A stretch of DNA of 64,000 bases from Glycomyces albidus (GTDB lineage: Bacteria > Actinomycetota > Actinomycetes > Mycobacteriales > Micromonosporaceae). A program made the position numbers and the translations under genes. The stretch spans positions 186,001 to 250,000 of the forward strand of contig NZ_WIAO01000001.1 of assembly GCF_009451885.1 (NCBI RefSeq). Direction: 5' to 3'. This document shows, one piece after another, positions 6,933 through 15,111 of the stretch; within the stretch, counting starts at the first letter, position 1; every line of letters starts with the position of its first letter. The notes below the pieces were generated by a model that made no database searches, was not told the DNA's origin, and worked only from the letters and a program-made list of their open reading frames with translations.

Positions 6933-9518
6933 ATGGGAGATCGGTACGAGGCGTTCTGCATGGCGGACCCGTCGTTCTACGACGCGATGCACTCGGAGGC
7001 GACGGCCGGCGCTTCGTACGCGGTGGCGGCGCGGCCGCTGCCGGAGGGGTGGCGGTGCTCGGCGAAGGACGACTGGCTGACCGTGCGCCGCGACGAGGCG
7101 CCGCTGCCGCTGCAGGGCTGGAAGATCCACGCCTCGGCGACGCTGGACGCGGCCGAACGGGTCCTGGAGGCGGTGTGGGACTACTGCGTGCCGCGCGGGA
7201 TCCAGTTCAAGTTCCTGCGCTCGCCGGGGGCGTTCCGGGCGCGGGTGTCGAAGTACGCGCCGCGGGGGTTCTCGGGGAAGCTCGTCACGGTCTACCCGGG
7301 CGACGACGCCGAGTGCGAGCGGATCCTGACCGAGCTGGGGGCCGAACTCGACGGCGTGCCGGGCCCGTACATCCTCAGCGACCTGCGCTGGGGCTCGGGG
7401 CCGCTGCATGTGCGGTACGGGGCGTTCGCCAACCGGTTCACCACGGACGCGACCGGCGCGGTGGTGCCGGCCCTGGAGGACGGCGAGGGGAATCTGGTCG
7501 CCGACCGGCGCGACCCGGTGTTCCGGGTCCCGGAGTGGGTCGAGCTGCCGGGGTTCCTCGAACCGCACCTGAAGGCGCGCAACGCGGTCACGGTCACCGA
7601 CATCCCTTACACGATCGAGCGGGTCCTGCACTTCTCCAACGGCGGCGGCATCTACCTGGCCCGGCACGAGGACGGCAGGCAGGTGGTCCTCAAGGAGGGC
7701 CGCCCGCACGCCGGGCTCGACGCGTGGGGCGAGGACGCGGTGCAGCGCGTCGAACGCGAGCACGAGATCCTCTCGCTCCTGGCCGGAGTGCCGGGGATCC
7801 CCGAGGTGTACGAGCTGTTCTGGCTCGGGGAGCACCGGTTCATGGCGATGGAGTACATCGAGGGCGAGGTCCTCAGCAAAGCGGTCGTCACCCGCTACCC
7901 CCTGGTCGATCCGGCCGCGACGGCCGAGGACTACGCGCGGTTCGCCGACTGGGCCCGGGGCGTGTACGACCGGCTGGCCGCGATCGTCGCGGCCGTCCAC
8001 GGCCGCGGGATCGCCTACGGGGACCTGCACCTGTTCAACGTCATGGTCCGGCCCGACGGGAGCCCGTGCCTGCTCGACTTCGAGGTGGCCGGGCCGATCG
8101 GCTCCGAACGCAAAGCGGGCCTGGGCAACCAGGGCTTCGCCGCGCCCCGGTCGATGGCCGGCGCCGAGGCGGACCGGTACTCCCTCGCCTGCATGAAGCT
8201 GGCGCTGTTCCTGCCGATGACGAACCTGCTGGGCCTGCACCGGCTCAAGGCCCGGCACTTCGCCGAGATCATCACCGGGCACTTCCCGGTCCCGGCCGAC
8301 TGGTTCGACGACGCGCTCGAGCGCATCGCCCCGGCCGCGTTCGCGTACGAGCCGCCCCGCATCGACGCCGATCCCGGCGCGTGGCCGGGCGTGCGCGACG
8401 CCATCGCGGCCGCGATCACCGCCGCCGCCACCCCCGACCGGGACGACCGGCTGTTCCCCGGCGACGTCGAGCAGTTCGAGTCCGGCGCCCTCGGCCTGTC
8501 CTTCGGCGCCGCCGGCGTCCTGTACGCCCTGGACGCGGCCGGCGCGGGCCGGTTCGAGCAGTACGAGGCGTGGCTGCGCGACCGCGCGACCGCCCCCGCC
8601 ACGGGCTCGCGCCTCGGCCTCTACGACGGGCTCCTGGGGGCCGCGTTCACTCTGGGCCGCTTCGGGTACGCGCAGGACGCGCTCGACATCGCCGACATCG
8701 TCCTGCGCGAAGACTGGGAGACCCTCGGCGGCGACCTGTCCGGCGGCATCGCCGGCATCGGCCTCGGCCTCCTGCACCTCGGTGCGGCGCACGGCGAACC
8801 GGACCTGACGGCGGCGGGGCTGCGCTGCGCCGGCATCGTCGCGGACCGGCTCGGCGCGGAGACCGGCACCGCGTCGACCAGCGGCGGCCGCGAACCGTGG
8901 GCGGGCCTGATGCGCGGCGGCGCGGGCCGCGCGGTCCTGTTCATGCGCGCCGCCGACGCGACCGGCGACGCCGGCTACCTCGACGCCGCCGAGGCGGCGC
9001 TGCGTGCCGACCTCCGCCGGACCGTCGTGCGCGACAACGGCTCCCGCGAGGTCGACGAGGGCTGGCGCACCATGCCGTACCTCGACGCCGGCAGCGTCGG
9101 CATCGGTCTCGTGCTGGACGCCTTCGCGTCCCGCCGCCCGGTCGCCGACTTCGCGGCGGCCGCGGAGGGCATCGCGGTCACCGCGTCCTCCCCCATGTAC
9201 ATCCTGCCCGGCCTATTCACCGGCCGGGCCGGGATCCTCCTCTACCTGGCCGCACGCACCCAGACTTCCGCTTCGGAACCCTTGGTGCGCAGGCAGGTCG
9301 AGGCGCTCGCTTGGCATGCACTGCCGTACGGCGACGGGATGGCGTTCCCCGGCACCGGGCTGCTGCGGCTGTCGATGGACCTGGCCACCGGCGGTGCGGG
9401 CGTCCTGCTCGCCCTCGGCGCCGTCCACGGCGGGCCCGGACTGCCGCTGGTCGACGACGCCCTCGCCCCACAGACGCCCGCGCCGCCGGCGCGGGTCAGC
9501 GAAATCATCTCCCGATGA
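6933..9518 (+). CDS. lanKC: Class III lanthipeptide synthetase (LanKC, RamC-like)
   Basis: An 861-residue enzyme with the three LanKC parts. An N-terminal lyase-like part (about 1-215) is followed by a Ser/Thr kinase part (about 220-500) with Lys254 in VVLKEG, catalytic GDLHLFN (Asp364) and a DFE metal loop (Asp382). The C-terminal LanC-like cyclase (about 510-861) has Gly-rich helices (SGGIAGIGLGLLH, GRAGILLYLAAR, GGAGVLLALGAVHGG) but none of the Cys-Cys-His zinc ligands of true LanC, as expected for class III. It should phosphorylate Ser/Thr in the precursor encoded 20 bases downstream, eliminate phosphate, and close lanthionine or labionin rings. GGGAGGG before the ATG fixes the start. Confidence 0.93.
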   Translation: MGDRYEAFCMADPSFYDAMHSEATAGASYAVAARPLPEGWRCSAKDDWLTVRRDEAPLPLQGWKIHASATLDAAERVLEAVWDYCVPRGIQFKFLRSPGAFRARVSKYAPRGFSGKLVTVYPGDDAECERILTELGAELDGVPGPYILSDLRWGSGPLHVRYGAFANRFTTDATGAVVPALEDGEGNLVADRRDPVFRVPEWVELPGFLEPHLKARNAVTVTDIPYTIERVLHFSNGGGIYLARHEDGRQVVLKEGRPHAGLDAWGEDAVQRVEREHEILSLLAGVPGIPEVYELFWLGEHRFMAMEYIEGEVLSKAVVTRYPLVDPAATAEDYARFADWARGVYDRLAAIVAAVHGRGIAYGDLHLFNVMVRPDGSPCLLDFEVAGPIGSERKAGLGNQGFAAPRSMAGAEADRYSLACMKLALFLPMTNLLGLHRLKARHFAEIITGHFPVPADWFDDALERIAPAAFAYEPPRIDADPGAWPGVRDAIAAAITAAATPDRDDRLFPGDVEQFESGALGLSFGAAGVLYALDAAGAGRFEQYEAWLRDRATAPATGSRLGLYDGLLGAAFTLGRFGYAQDALDIADIVLREDWETLGGDLSGGIAGIGLGLLHLGAAHGEPDLTAAGLRCAGIVADRLGAETGTASTSGGREPWAGLMRGGAGRAVLFMRAADATGDAGYLDAAEAALRADLRRTVVRDNGSREVDEGWRTMPYLDAGSVGIGLVLDAFASRRPVADFAAAAEGIAVTASSPMYILPGLFTGRAGILLYLAARTQTSASEPLVRRQVEALAWHALPYGDGMAFPGTGLLRLSMDLATGGAGVLLALGAVHGGPGLPLVDDALAPQTPAPPARVSEIISR

Positions 9519-9538
9519 ACCGATGAAAGGAAGAAGAC

Positions 9539-9685
9539 ATGGCTCTTCTCGATCTGCAAGGCATGGAGAACGAGGTCGCCACGAAGGGCGGCGGGTCCAG
9601 CGCGAGCGGGCACTCCTGCCCCAGCAACCTGAGCGCCACGCTGTGCGGGGGCACGAGCGGCCTCTCGGTCCTGCTCTGCCACTAG
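9539..9685 (+). CDS. lanA: Class III lanthipeptide precursor, SapB/RamS-like, three ring motifs
   Basis: A 48-residue peptide too short for common ORF cut-offs, 20 bases after the synthetase and preceded by GAAAGGAAGAAG. The leader begins MALLDLQGMENE, matching the LxLQ leader motif of RamS (FDLQSME) that LanKC enzymes recognise. The core contains three SxxSxxxC units: Ser20-Ser23-Cys27, Ser29-Ser32-Cys36 and Ser40-Ser43-Cys47, each able to form a lanthionine or labionin ring. The last two (SNLSATLC and SGLSVLLC, separated by GGT and ending in H) line up with the two rings of the aerial-hypha surfactant SapB; the first is extra. All three Cys fall in such units. The product is probably an amphiphilic, three-ring morphogen or antimicrobial; its activity is inferred. 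Confidence 0.93.
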   Translation: MALLDLQGMENEVATKGGGSSASGHSCPSNLSATLCGGTSGLSVLLCH

Positions 9686-9693
9686 AACCACCC

Positions 9694-9735
9694 GCCGCGG
9701 CCCCGGACTCGGTCACCGAAGTCCGGGGCCGCGGC
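9694..9735 (+). terminator. Hairpin after the lanthipeptide precursor gene
   Basis: A perfect 15-bp inverted repeat (9694-9708 with 9721-9735, loop 12), starting 8 bases after the precursor stop codon and lacking a U-tract. It probably protects or partly terminates the message, giving far more precursor than transporter transcript. Confidence 0.75.
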
Positions 9736-9912
9736 CCCGCACGGGACCGGCCGACGCGGCCGCCGGGAACGCACACCGACGCCCGCGACCGAACGCGGAG
9801 CTCGATCGCGGGCCAGGAGGGCGGAGGCATCGGACGAGGTCGAACCACCGAGGCAGGTCCCGGACGGCCGTGCACGGCCCTCCCCGGCCCCGCTCACCGC
9901 AAGGAGCCGCCC

Positions 9913-10125
9913 GTGATCGCCGAACCTGCCGCGCCCGAAGGGCCGCTGCGCATTCAGGTCCGTGCCGGCTCCCGGCGCCGGACCGGTCGGCCACCCGCAC
10001 CCGCGGCTGCGGCCGGCGAACGGAGCCGCACACGACCAGCACCCGGCTGCGCGACCGCACCGCCTTCGACGGGTCACCGGTGTCCACGACGTTGGAACGC
10101 CGCTTCCAAGGACGACCCTCCCTGA
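9913..10125 (+). pseudogene. Possible vestigial copy of the transporter start
   Basis: The sequence AAGGAGCCGCCCGTGATCGC at 9903 onward nearly repeats the ribosome site and start of the transporter gene at 10483 onward (AAGGAGTCGCCCGTGACCGC). The frame it opens runs 70 codons (MIAEPAAPEGPLRI..., compare MTAETDATTEVPLTF) and then becomes low-complexity Arg/Pro sequence with no recognisable domain. It looks like a decayed partial duplication and is probably not a functional gene. It lacks SxxSxxxC motifs, so it is not a second precursor. Confidence 0.25.
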
Positions 10126-10482
10126 CCGGCACGACTGCCGGCATCCGGTGCGGCGGTCGGCGAACGGGGCCGCACTTGACCAGCACCCGGCTACGCGACC
10201 GCACCGCCCTTGTCGACTCATTCGTGTTCACGGCTATGGAGGTCCGCTTCCCCGGTCGACGCAGACTGGTCGGCGCGATCGCCCATCGGCCACCGTCCTC
10301 CGTTGCCGGGGGCTGCGGCCGGCGATCGGAGCCGCACATGACTGGCCCCCTGCTGTGCGGTCGCGCCGCGGTGGACCGCCCGCCGGCGCTCACGGCTATG
10401 GAACGCCACCACCGTGGCCGGCCTCCACTCACCGATACGGGTCCCGGCCGGCCACCGGCCTCCGGGACTACGGCCTAGGAAA
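10005..10482. repeat. Degenerate tandem repeats, three units of about 140-165 bp
   Basis: Three units start at 10005, 10147 and 10311 with variants of GGCTGCGGCCGGCGAACGGA, continue as GCCGCAC-TGACCAGCACCCGGCT-CGCGACCGCACCGCC, and each carries a second anchor (near 10100, 10243 and 10406) resembling GACGCCGCTTCC-GG-CGACC. A weaker fourth unit may end near 9912. No frame across them encodes a recognisable domain. They fill the space between the lanthipeptide precursor and its ABC transporter; purpose unknown. Confidence 0.6.
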
Positions 10483-10492
10483 GGAGTCGCCC

Positions 10493-12169
10493 GTGACCGC
10501 TGAAACCGATGCTACGACCGAGGTGCCGCTAACCTTCGGGGCCGTGGTGCGGCAGTCGCGGGCGTGGCTGCCGCTGATCGGGGCCGCCGCGCTGCTCGGG
10601 TCACTCGGCATGCTCGCGCTGCCGCTGGCGCTGGCGGCCGCTGTGGACACCGTCGCCGCCGGGCGCGACGCGACCGGGCCGGTCGCCGCAGCCGCGGGGC
10701 TCGTCCTGCTCGGCGTCGCCTGCGATCTCGCCGAAGCCGCAGCGGAGACCTCCTGCGCCGCCGGCGCCTCGGCGCGCCTGCGCACCGGACTGGTCCGGCG
10801 GATGCTCGCCGCACCACACCGCATCGCGCGGTTCGAACCGGGCGACCTCGTCGCGCGCATGTCCGCGGGCGCGGCCGACGCGGGCCATGCCGGACCGAGC
10901 ACCGTCGGCGCGATCGCCGCGGCACTGCCTCCGCTGGGAAGCCTGGCAGTCCTGGTCTGGCTCGACTGGCGGCTCGCCGCCGCATTCGCGGCCGGGCTCG
11001 CCCTCGTCGCCCTCGTCCTGCGGCTCTTCGCCCGCCAGACCGCGGCCGCAGCGCAGCAGTACCAAGCGGCCCAAGGCGAGATGGCCGCCCGCCTCACCGA
11101 GGCGATCGAGGGCAGCCGCACGATCGCCGCCGCCGGGACAACCGGCGCGGAGACCCGACGCGTCCTCGCCGGCCTCCCCGATCTCGCCAGGCACGGCCTC
11201 GCGACCTGGAAGGCCCTGTCGGCCGCCGGGGCACGGGCCGCGATCGCCGGTCCACTCGCGACGATCGGCGTCCTCGCCGTCGCCGGGTTCCTCGTCAGCG
11301 GCGGCAGCCTCACCGCCGGCGAGCTCCTCGCGGCCGGCCAGTACGCGATGATGGGCGCCGGCCTCGGCTCCCTCACCGGTGTCGTCGCCGCCGTCGCCCG
11401 GGCCCGCGCGGCGGTCGCGCGCCTCGCCGACGTCCACGACCTCAGTGCCATGTCATACGGCACCGACGACCTCCCCGCCGGTCCGGGCGGGCTCGAGTTC
11501 ACCTCCGTGACCGTCCGCGGCGACACCGGCCCGATCCTCCGCGACGTCACCTTCCGCATCCCCGGCGGCGCACTCGCGGCCGTGGTCGGCACCGCGGGCT
11601 CGGGGAAGTCGACCCTCGCCGAGACCGCCGTCCGCCTCCGCGACCCCGACAGCGGCACGGTCACGCTCGACGGCCGCCCGCTCCCTGCATTGAGCCGCAC
11701 CGCACTCCGCACCGCCGCGGGCCTCGCCACCGCCCGCCCCGCCCTCGCCGGCGCGACCCTCGCCGACGCCATGGGCCCGGGCCGGCCCCGGGCCGCGGTC
11801 ACCGCGGCCGCGACCGCGGTGGGCGCCCACGATTTCGCGGCCCGCCTTCCCGCAACATATGACACACCACTGCCCGAGGTTCCCATGTCGGGCGGCGAAG
11901 CCCAGCGGATCGGCCTCGCCCGCGCCTGGCACGCCGAACGGCTGCTGGTCCTCGACGACGCGACCTCCAGCCTGGACGTCCTCAGCGCCCGCCGCATCGA
12001 GGACGCGCTCGCGTCGACCGGCCGCACCCGGCTCGCAGTGACCTATGACGCGGCACTGGCCGCCCGCGCCGACCTCGTGGTCTGGCTGCACGAGGGATCG
12101 GTCCGCGCGGTCGGACGGCACGAGGCGCTGTGGACCGACCCGGACTACCGGGCGGTGTTCGCCCGATGA
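10493..12169 (+). CDS. ABC transporter, fused membrane and ATPase domains (RamA-like)
   Basis: A 558-residue exporter subunit. An N-terminal transmembrane domain (about residues 20-310, with Ala/Leu-rich helices) is followed by a nucleotide-binding domain: Walker A GTAGSGKST, signature MSGGEAQRIGLARA, Walker B LLVLDDATSSLD. The Q-loop region is poorly conserved (TARPALAGATL) and the H-loop reads AVTYDAAL instead of a His, so ATP hydrolysis by this half may be degenerate. It starts with GTG after AAAGGAG and overlaps the next transporter gene by ATGA. As in ram clusters, the pair probably exports the modified peptide as a heterodimer. Confidence 0.9.
   Translation: MTAETDATTEVPLTFGAVVRQSRAWLPLIGAAALLGSLGMLALPLALAAAVDTVAAGRDATGPVAAAAGLVLLGVACDLAEAAAETSCAAGASARLRTGLVRRMLAAPHRIARFEPGDLVARMSAGAADAGHAGPSTVGAIAAALPPLGSLAVLVWLDWRLAAAFAAGLALVALVLRLFARQTAAAAQQYQAAQGEMAARLTEAIEGSRTIAAAGTTGAETRRVLAGLPDLARHGLATWKALSAAGARAAIAGPLATIGVLAVAGFLVSGGSLTAGELLAAGQYAMMGAGLGSLTGVVAAVARARAAVARLADVHDLSAMSYGTDDLPAGPGGLEFTSVTVRGDTGPILRDVTFRIPGGALAAVVGTAGSGKSTLAETAVRLRDPDSGTVTLDGRPLPALSRTALRTAAGLATARPALAGATLADAMGPGRPRAAVTAAATAVGAHDFAARLPATYDTPLPEVPMSGGEAQRIGLARAWHAERLLVLDDATSSLDVLSARRIEDALASTGRTRLAVTYDAALAARADLVVWLHEGSVRAVGRHEALWTDPDYRAVFAR
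11444..11460 (+). repeat. Dispersed motif copy H (partial)
   Basis: AGTGCCATGTCATACGG, a partial copy of the AGTGGCATGTCACATGTC motif family, inside the first ABC transporter gene at the linker before its ATPase domain. It is the most divergent copy. Confidence 0.4.
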
Positions 12170-14217
12170 AGCGCGAGATCCGCTACGCCGCATCGGGATT
12201 GCGACCCCGCGCAGTCGCGGCCCTGCTGGCCTGGTCGGCGCTGGAGGTCCTGCCGACGGCCCTGTTCGGCCTCATGCTCGCCCGCGCGGTCGACGAGGGG
12301 TTCCTGGCGGGGCGGCCCTGGACGGGCGCGGCCTGGCTGGGCGGGGTCCTGGTCGCCGCGATCGTGGGCGCCCTGGGGGCGGGGCGCGTGTATGCAGTGC
12401 TCGGTGCGGTGGTCGAGCCGTTCCGCGACCGCCTGGTGCGCCGGGTGGTCCACCGCTCGCTGCATCGGGCGGTCGCGGGGCGGCCCGAGATCGGGGCGCT
12501 GTCGCTGCTGACCCGGCAGGTCGAGATCGCACGCGACGCGTATGCCGGCATCGTGGTCTCGGTGCGCGGCTGCCTGGTCACGACGGTGGGCGTCGGCGCC
12601 GGGCTGCTGGCGCTCGACCCGCGGCTCGCGCTCCTGGTCCTGCCGCCGTTCTTCCTGGGGCTGTTCGCGTTCGCGGCGACGCTCGGTTTCGCTGCCGGCC
12701 GCCAGCGGGACGCCGCGGACGCCGACGCGGACTTGACCGACCGCGCCGGCCAGGTGGCCGCGGCCGCCCGGGACCTGGCCGCCTGCGGCGGCGAATCCCA
12801 GGGTGAAGCGCTGGCGGCCGAGCCGATCGCGGCCCTGGCGAAGGCGGAACGGGCCCTCGCGGCGGCCGCCGCCCTCCGCACGCTCTGCTTCGCCGTCGGC
12901 GGCTGGCTTCCGCTGCTCATCCTCCTGGCCGCCGCCACGTGGCTGCTCGACCGGGGCGTCACCGCCGGGGCCCTCACCGGCGCCCTCCTTTACGTCCTCA
13001 CCGGGCTCCAACCGGCCCTCGCCTCCCTGATCTCCGGCCTCGGCACCAGCGGTCTGCGCCTCTACATCGCCCTGACGCGCATCCTCCCGGCCTTGTCGCA
13101 CCCCGAGAGCACCATCGAACCGGGGGCGACACCGAACCAGAACACCACTCACCTTGACCGGCCTCGCACCCCCGACCCGACCGCACCGTCGGACCCCCAG
13201 GGCACTATCGAAACGGGGGCGCCAGACAATCCGACGCCTGCTCGCATCCACGCCTCCCAGGCCGCCGGTCCGGCCGAGCAGCCAGGCCGGCAGGTCACTC
13301 CCGAAGCGGAGACGGCACCGAAACCGAGCAATGGCCATCTTCGGCTGCGACCCAAGGTGTCGGACCTCTCCAGCATGATGGCAACGGGAAGCCCCCCGGG
13401 CACCCGAGTTGAAGGCAGCGGGCTGGCGGATTCCGATCGCTCGACGTCCGCTTCGGCCGCCGGGCGCCCAGTCGGCCCCCGGAGCGCACCGGCCCCGGTC
13501 CTCGCGGCGCACGGCCTGACCTTCGCGTACGGCCCGCACTCCGCGCCGGCCGTCGAGGATCTCGAGCTCGCGATCCAGGCCGGCGATCACCTGGCGGTCG
13601 TCGGGCCCAGCGGCATCGGCAAGTCGACACTCGCGGCACTCCTGTGTGGACTCATCCGCCCCGACCGCGGCACGGTCGCCTACGCCGGTGCCGACGCCGC
13701 GCGGCTGTCGCCGCGCGCGCTCGCCCGCCGTCGCGTACTGCTGCCGCAGGGCGGGTACGTCTTCACCGGGACCGTCCGCGCGAATCTCGCCTACCTCGAT
13801 CCGACCGCCGCTGACGAGGCGATCACCGCCGCGGCGGCGGCGGTCGGCGCCGACGGGCTCGTCGACCGGCTCGGCGGTCTCGGCGCCGCGGTGGAACCGC
13901 GCAGCCTCTCCAACGGCGAACGCCAGCTCCTCGCCCTCGCGCGGGCGTACCTGTCGCCCGCGCCGCTCGCGATCCTCGACGAGGCCACCTGCCATCTCGA
14001 CCCGGCCGCCGAGGAGCGGGCCGAGCGGGCGTTCGCCGAACGCGGCACGCTCGTGGTGATCGCGCACCGTCCGTCGTCCGCCCTGCGCGCCGAGCGGGTC
14101 CTGGTCCTCGACGGCGGCACCGCCGTCCAAGGCGACCGCGAACTGCTCCAAGGCATCTCGCCGCTGTTCCGTGAACTCGTCGCCCAAGGATCCGGGACGC
14201 CGGCGGCGACCTCGTAG
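12166..14217 (+). CDS. ABC transporter, fused membrane and ATPase domains, with long linker (RamB-like)
   Basis: A 683-residue exporter subunit, translationally coupled (ATGA) to the preceding one. The transmembrane domain covers about residues 1-310. The ATPase domain begins near 450 (LAAHGLTFAYGPHSAPAV) with Walker A GPSGIGKST, Q-loop LLPQGGYVFTG, signature LSNGERQLLALARA, Walker B LAILDEATCHLD and switch His in VVIAHRP, so this half looks catalytically complete. Between them, about residues 315-445, is a Pro/Thr/Ser-rich linker far longer than usual, with an internal repeat (STIEPGATPNQ and GTIETGAPDNP). The partner half seems degenerate, so this one would supply the active site. Confidence 0.9.
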   Translation: MKREIRYAASGLRPRAVAALLAWSALEVLPTALFGLMLARAVDEGFLAGRPWTGAAWLGGVLVAAIVGALGAGRVYAVLGAVVEPFRDRLVRRVVHRSLHRAVAGRPEIGALSLLTRQVEIARDAYAGIVVSVRGCLVTTVGVGAGLLALDPRLALLVLPPFFLGLFAFAATLGFAAGRQRDAADADADLTDRAGQVAAAARDLAACGGESQGEALAAEPIAALAKAERALAAAAALRTLCFAVGGWLPLLILLAAATWLLDRGVTAGALTGALLYVLTGLQPALASLISGLGTSGLRLYIALTRILPALSHPESTIEPGATPNQNTTHLDRPRTPDPTAPSDPQGTIETGAPDNPTPARIHASQAAGPAEQPGRQVTPEAETAPKPSNGHLRLRPKVSDLSSMMATGSPPGTRVEGSGLADSDRSTSASAAGRPVGPRSAPAPVLAAHGLTFAYGPHSAPAVEDLELAIQAGDHLAVVGPSGIGKSTLAALLCGLIRPDRGTVAYAGADAARLSPRALARRRVLLPQGGYVFTGTVRANLAYLDPTAADEAITAAAAAVGADGLVDRLGGLGAAVEPRSLSNGERQLLALARAYLSPAPLAILDEATCHLDPAAEERAERAFAERGTLVVIAHRPSSALRAERVLVLDGGTAVQGDRELLQGISPLFRELVAQGSGTPAATS

Positions 14218-14533
14218 CAGAACCGGGGCGGCCGGCAGTGCGGACTCCCGGGATCGGCCATGGTCGAGGCGGGGCGGTCAACGCCGGGAGAGCGAGCGCG
14301 TTTGAGGTAGGAGTGCTCCACCGGCGCTCGGAGCCTCCTCGAAGTGGGCTCCGGTGCTGCGGAGACGTCCGGGTCCGGGTGCGGCACAGGGAGCACAACG
14401 CAGGTGACTTCGGCTGTGCCACAGGGAGTCCTGTCGAAGCCGGAACACCGCAGGGGGTGGGGTTGGAGGTATCCGAACTGCATACCGCTGCGTCATGCGT
14501 CTTCCTTCCGCAGCGGGCGGTAGCGTCGGGCTG
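14218..14533. other. Gap without gene, downstream of the transporters
   Basis: 316 bases. I see no credible reading frame, terminator or promoter. It contains a near-direct repeat, GGCACAGGGAG and GCCACAGGGAG, at about 14384 and 14419. Confidence 0.4.
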
Positions 14534-14971
14534 ATGGAGTTCGAGCAGCCGAGCGCGTGTCGCTTGCACGGCGCTGGGATCGCGCCGCAGGAGCTGGTCG
14601 GTCGTCGCCTGGTGAGCGTCACCGCCTCCTGGTTCCGGCATGAGTGCGTCCAGCCCGCGGAACCTGTGGAGGTGTGGCTGACCGATGAGCGACACGAGTC
14701 GATCCGGATCACCACCGGCTCGGATTGGTGTCTGATCGTCGAGGCGTCCGAGCCTCACAGGGGCTACGACATGAGCGAAGCGGGCCGCGTCGAGGTGCGT
14801 GAGAGCAGCTGCGAGACGCCGTTCGGCGACCACATCGGGGAGCCCGTCCTCAGCGCAAGGGAGGACTGCGAGCCGTTCACCGGGCGCATGGCACTCGACT
14901 TGACCTTCCCTACCGGTCGAGTGCGCTGTGAGAGCTGGGCGGGTGACCTTCGTCTGCGGCATGCTTCATGA
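14534..14971 (+). CDS. Conserved hypothetical protein
   Basis: A 145-residue soluble protein of unknown function. Visible features are a stretch with paired aromatic and acidic residues (GSDWCLIVEASEPHRGYDMSE) and a C-terminal TGRVRCESWAGDLRL, a pattern typical of a single small beta-rich domain. Its codon use matches a real gene. No strong ribosome site precedes the ATG; the in-frame start at 14495 is an alternative. It lies between the transporter genes and the RamR-type regulator, but nothing shows a role in lanthipeptide production. Confidence 0.6.
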   Translation: MEFEQPSACRLHGAGIAPQELVGRRLVSVTASWFRHECVQPAEPVEVWLTDERHESIRITTGSDWCLIVEASEPHRGYDMSEAGRVEVRESSCETPFGDHIGEPVLSAREDCEPFTGRMALDLTFPTGRVRCESWAGDLRLRHAS

Positions 14972-15111
14972 GCCCATGCTCGTCGCCCGTCTCTGCAACC
15001 TCGTCCGCGCCGCCCGCCCCGAAGCAGGTGGTTGACAACGCGACTCGGACGGCACCGCGGAACCGGCAGCGACCTCATCGGCCCACACGGCCCGACGCCT
15101 GCGGTCGCGGG

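Noticed and set aside
9713-10432. Long minus-strand frame with Arg-rich repeats (R-S-R-S-R-V-L-V)
   Set aside because: No recognisable domain, and the repeats exist in all frames because the DNA repeats; no ribosome site.
9870-10478. Plus-strand frame with three CGRR-x-PH-TSTRLRDRTA repeats
   Set aside because: The similarity follows the DNA tandem repeats, the start and stop do not fit, and the composition is that of random GC-rich sequence.
14260-14440. Possible small RNA or terminator
   Set aside because: No convincing stem or promoter could be assembled; only a short direct repeat.
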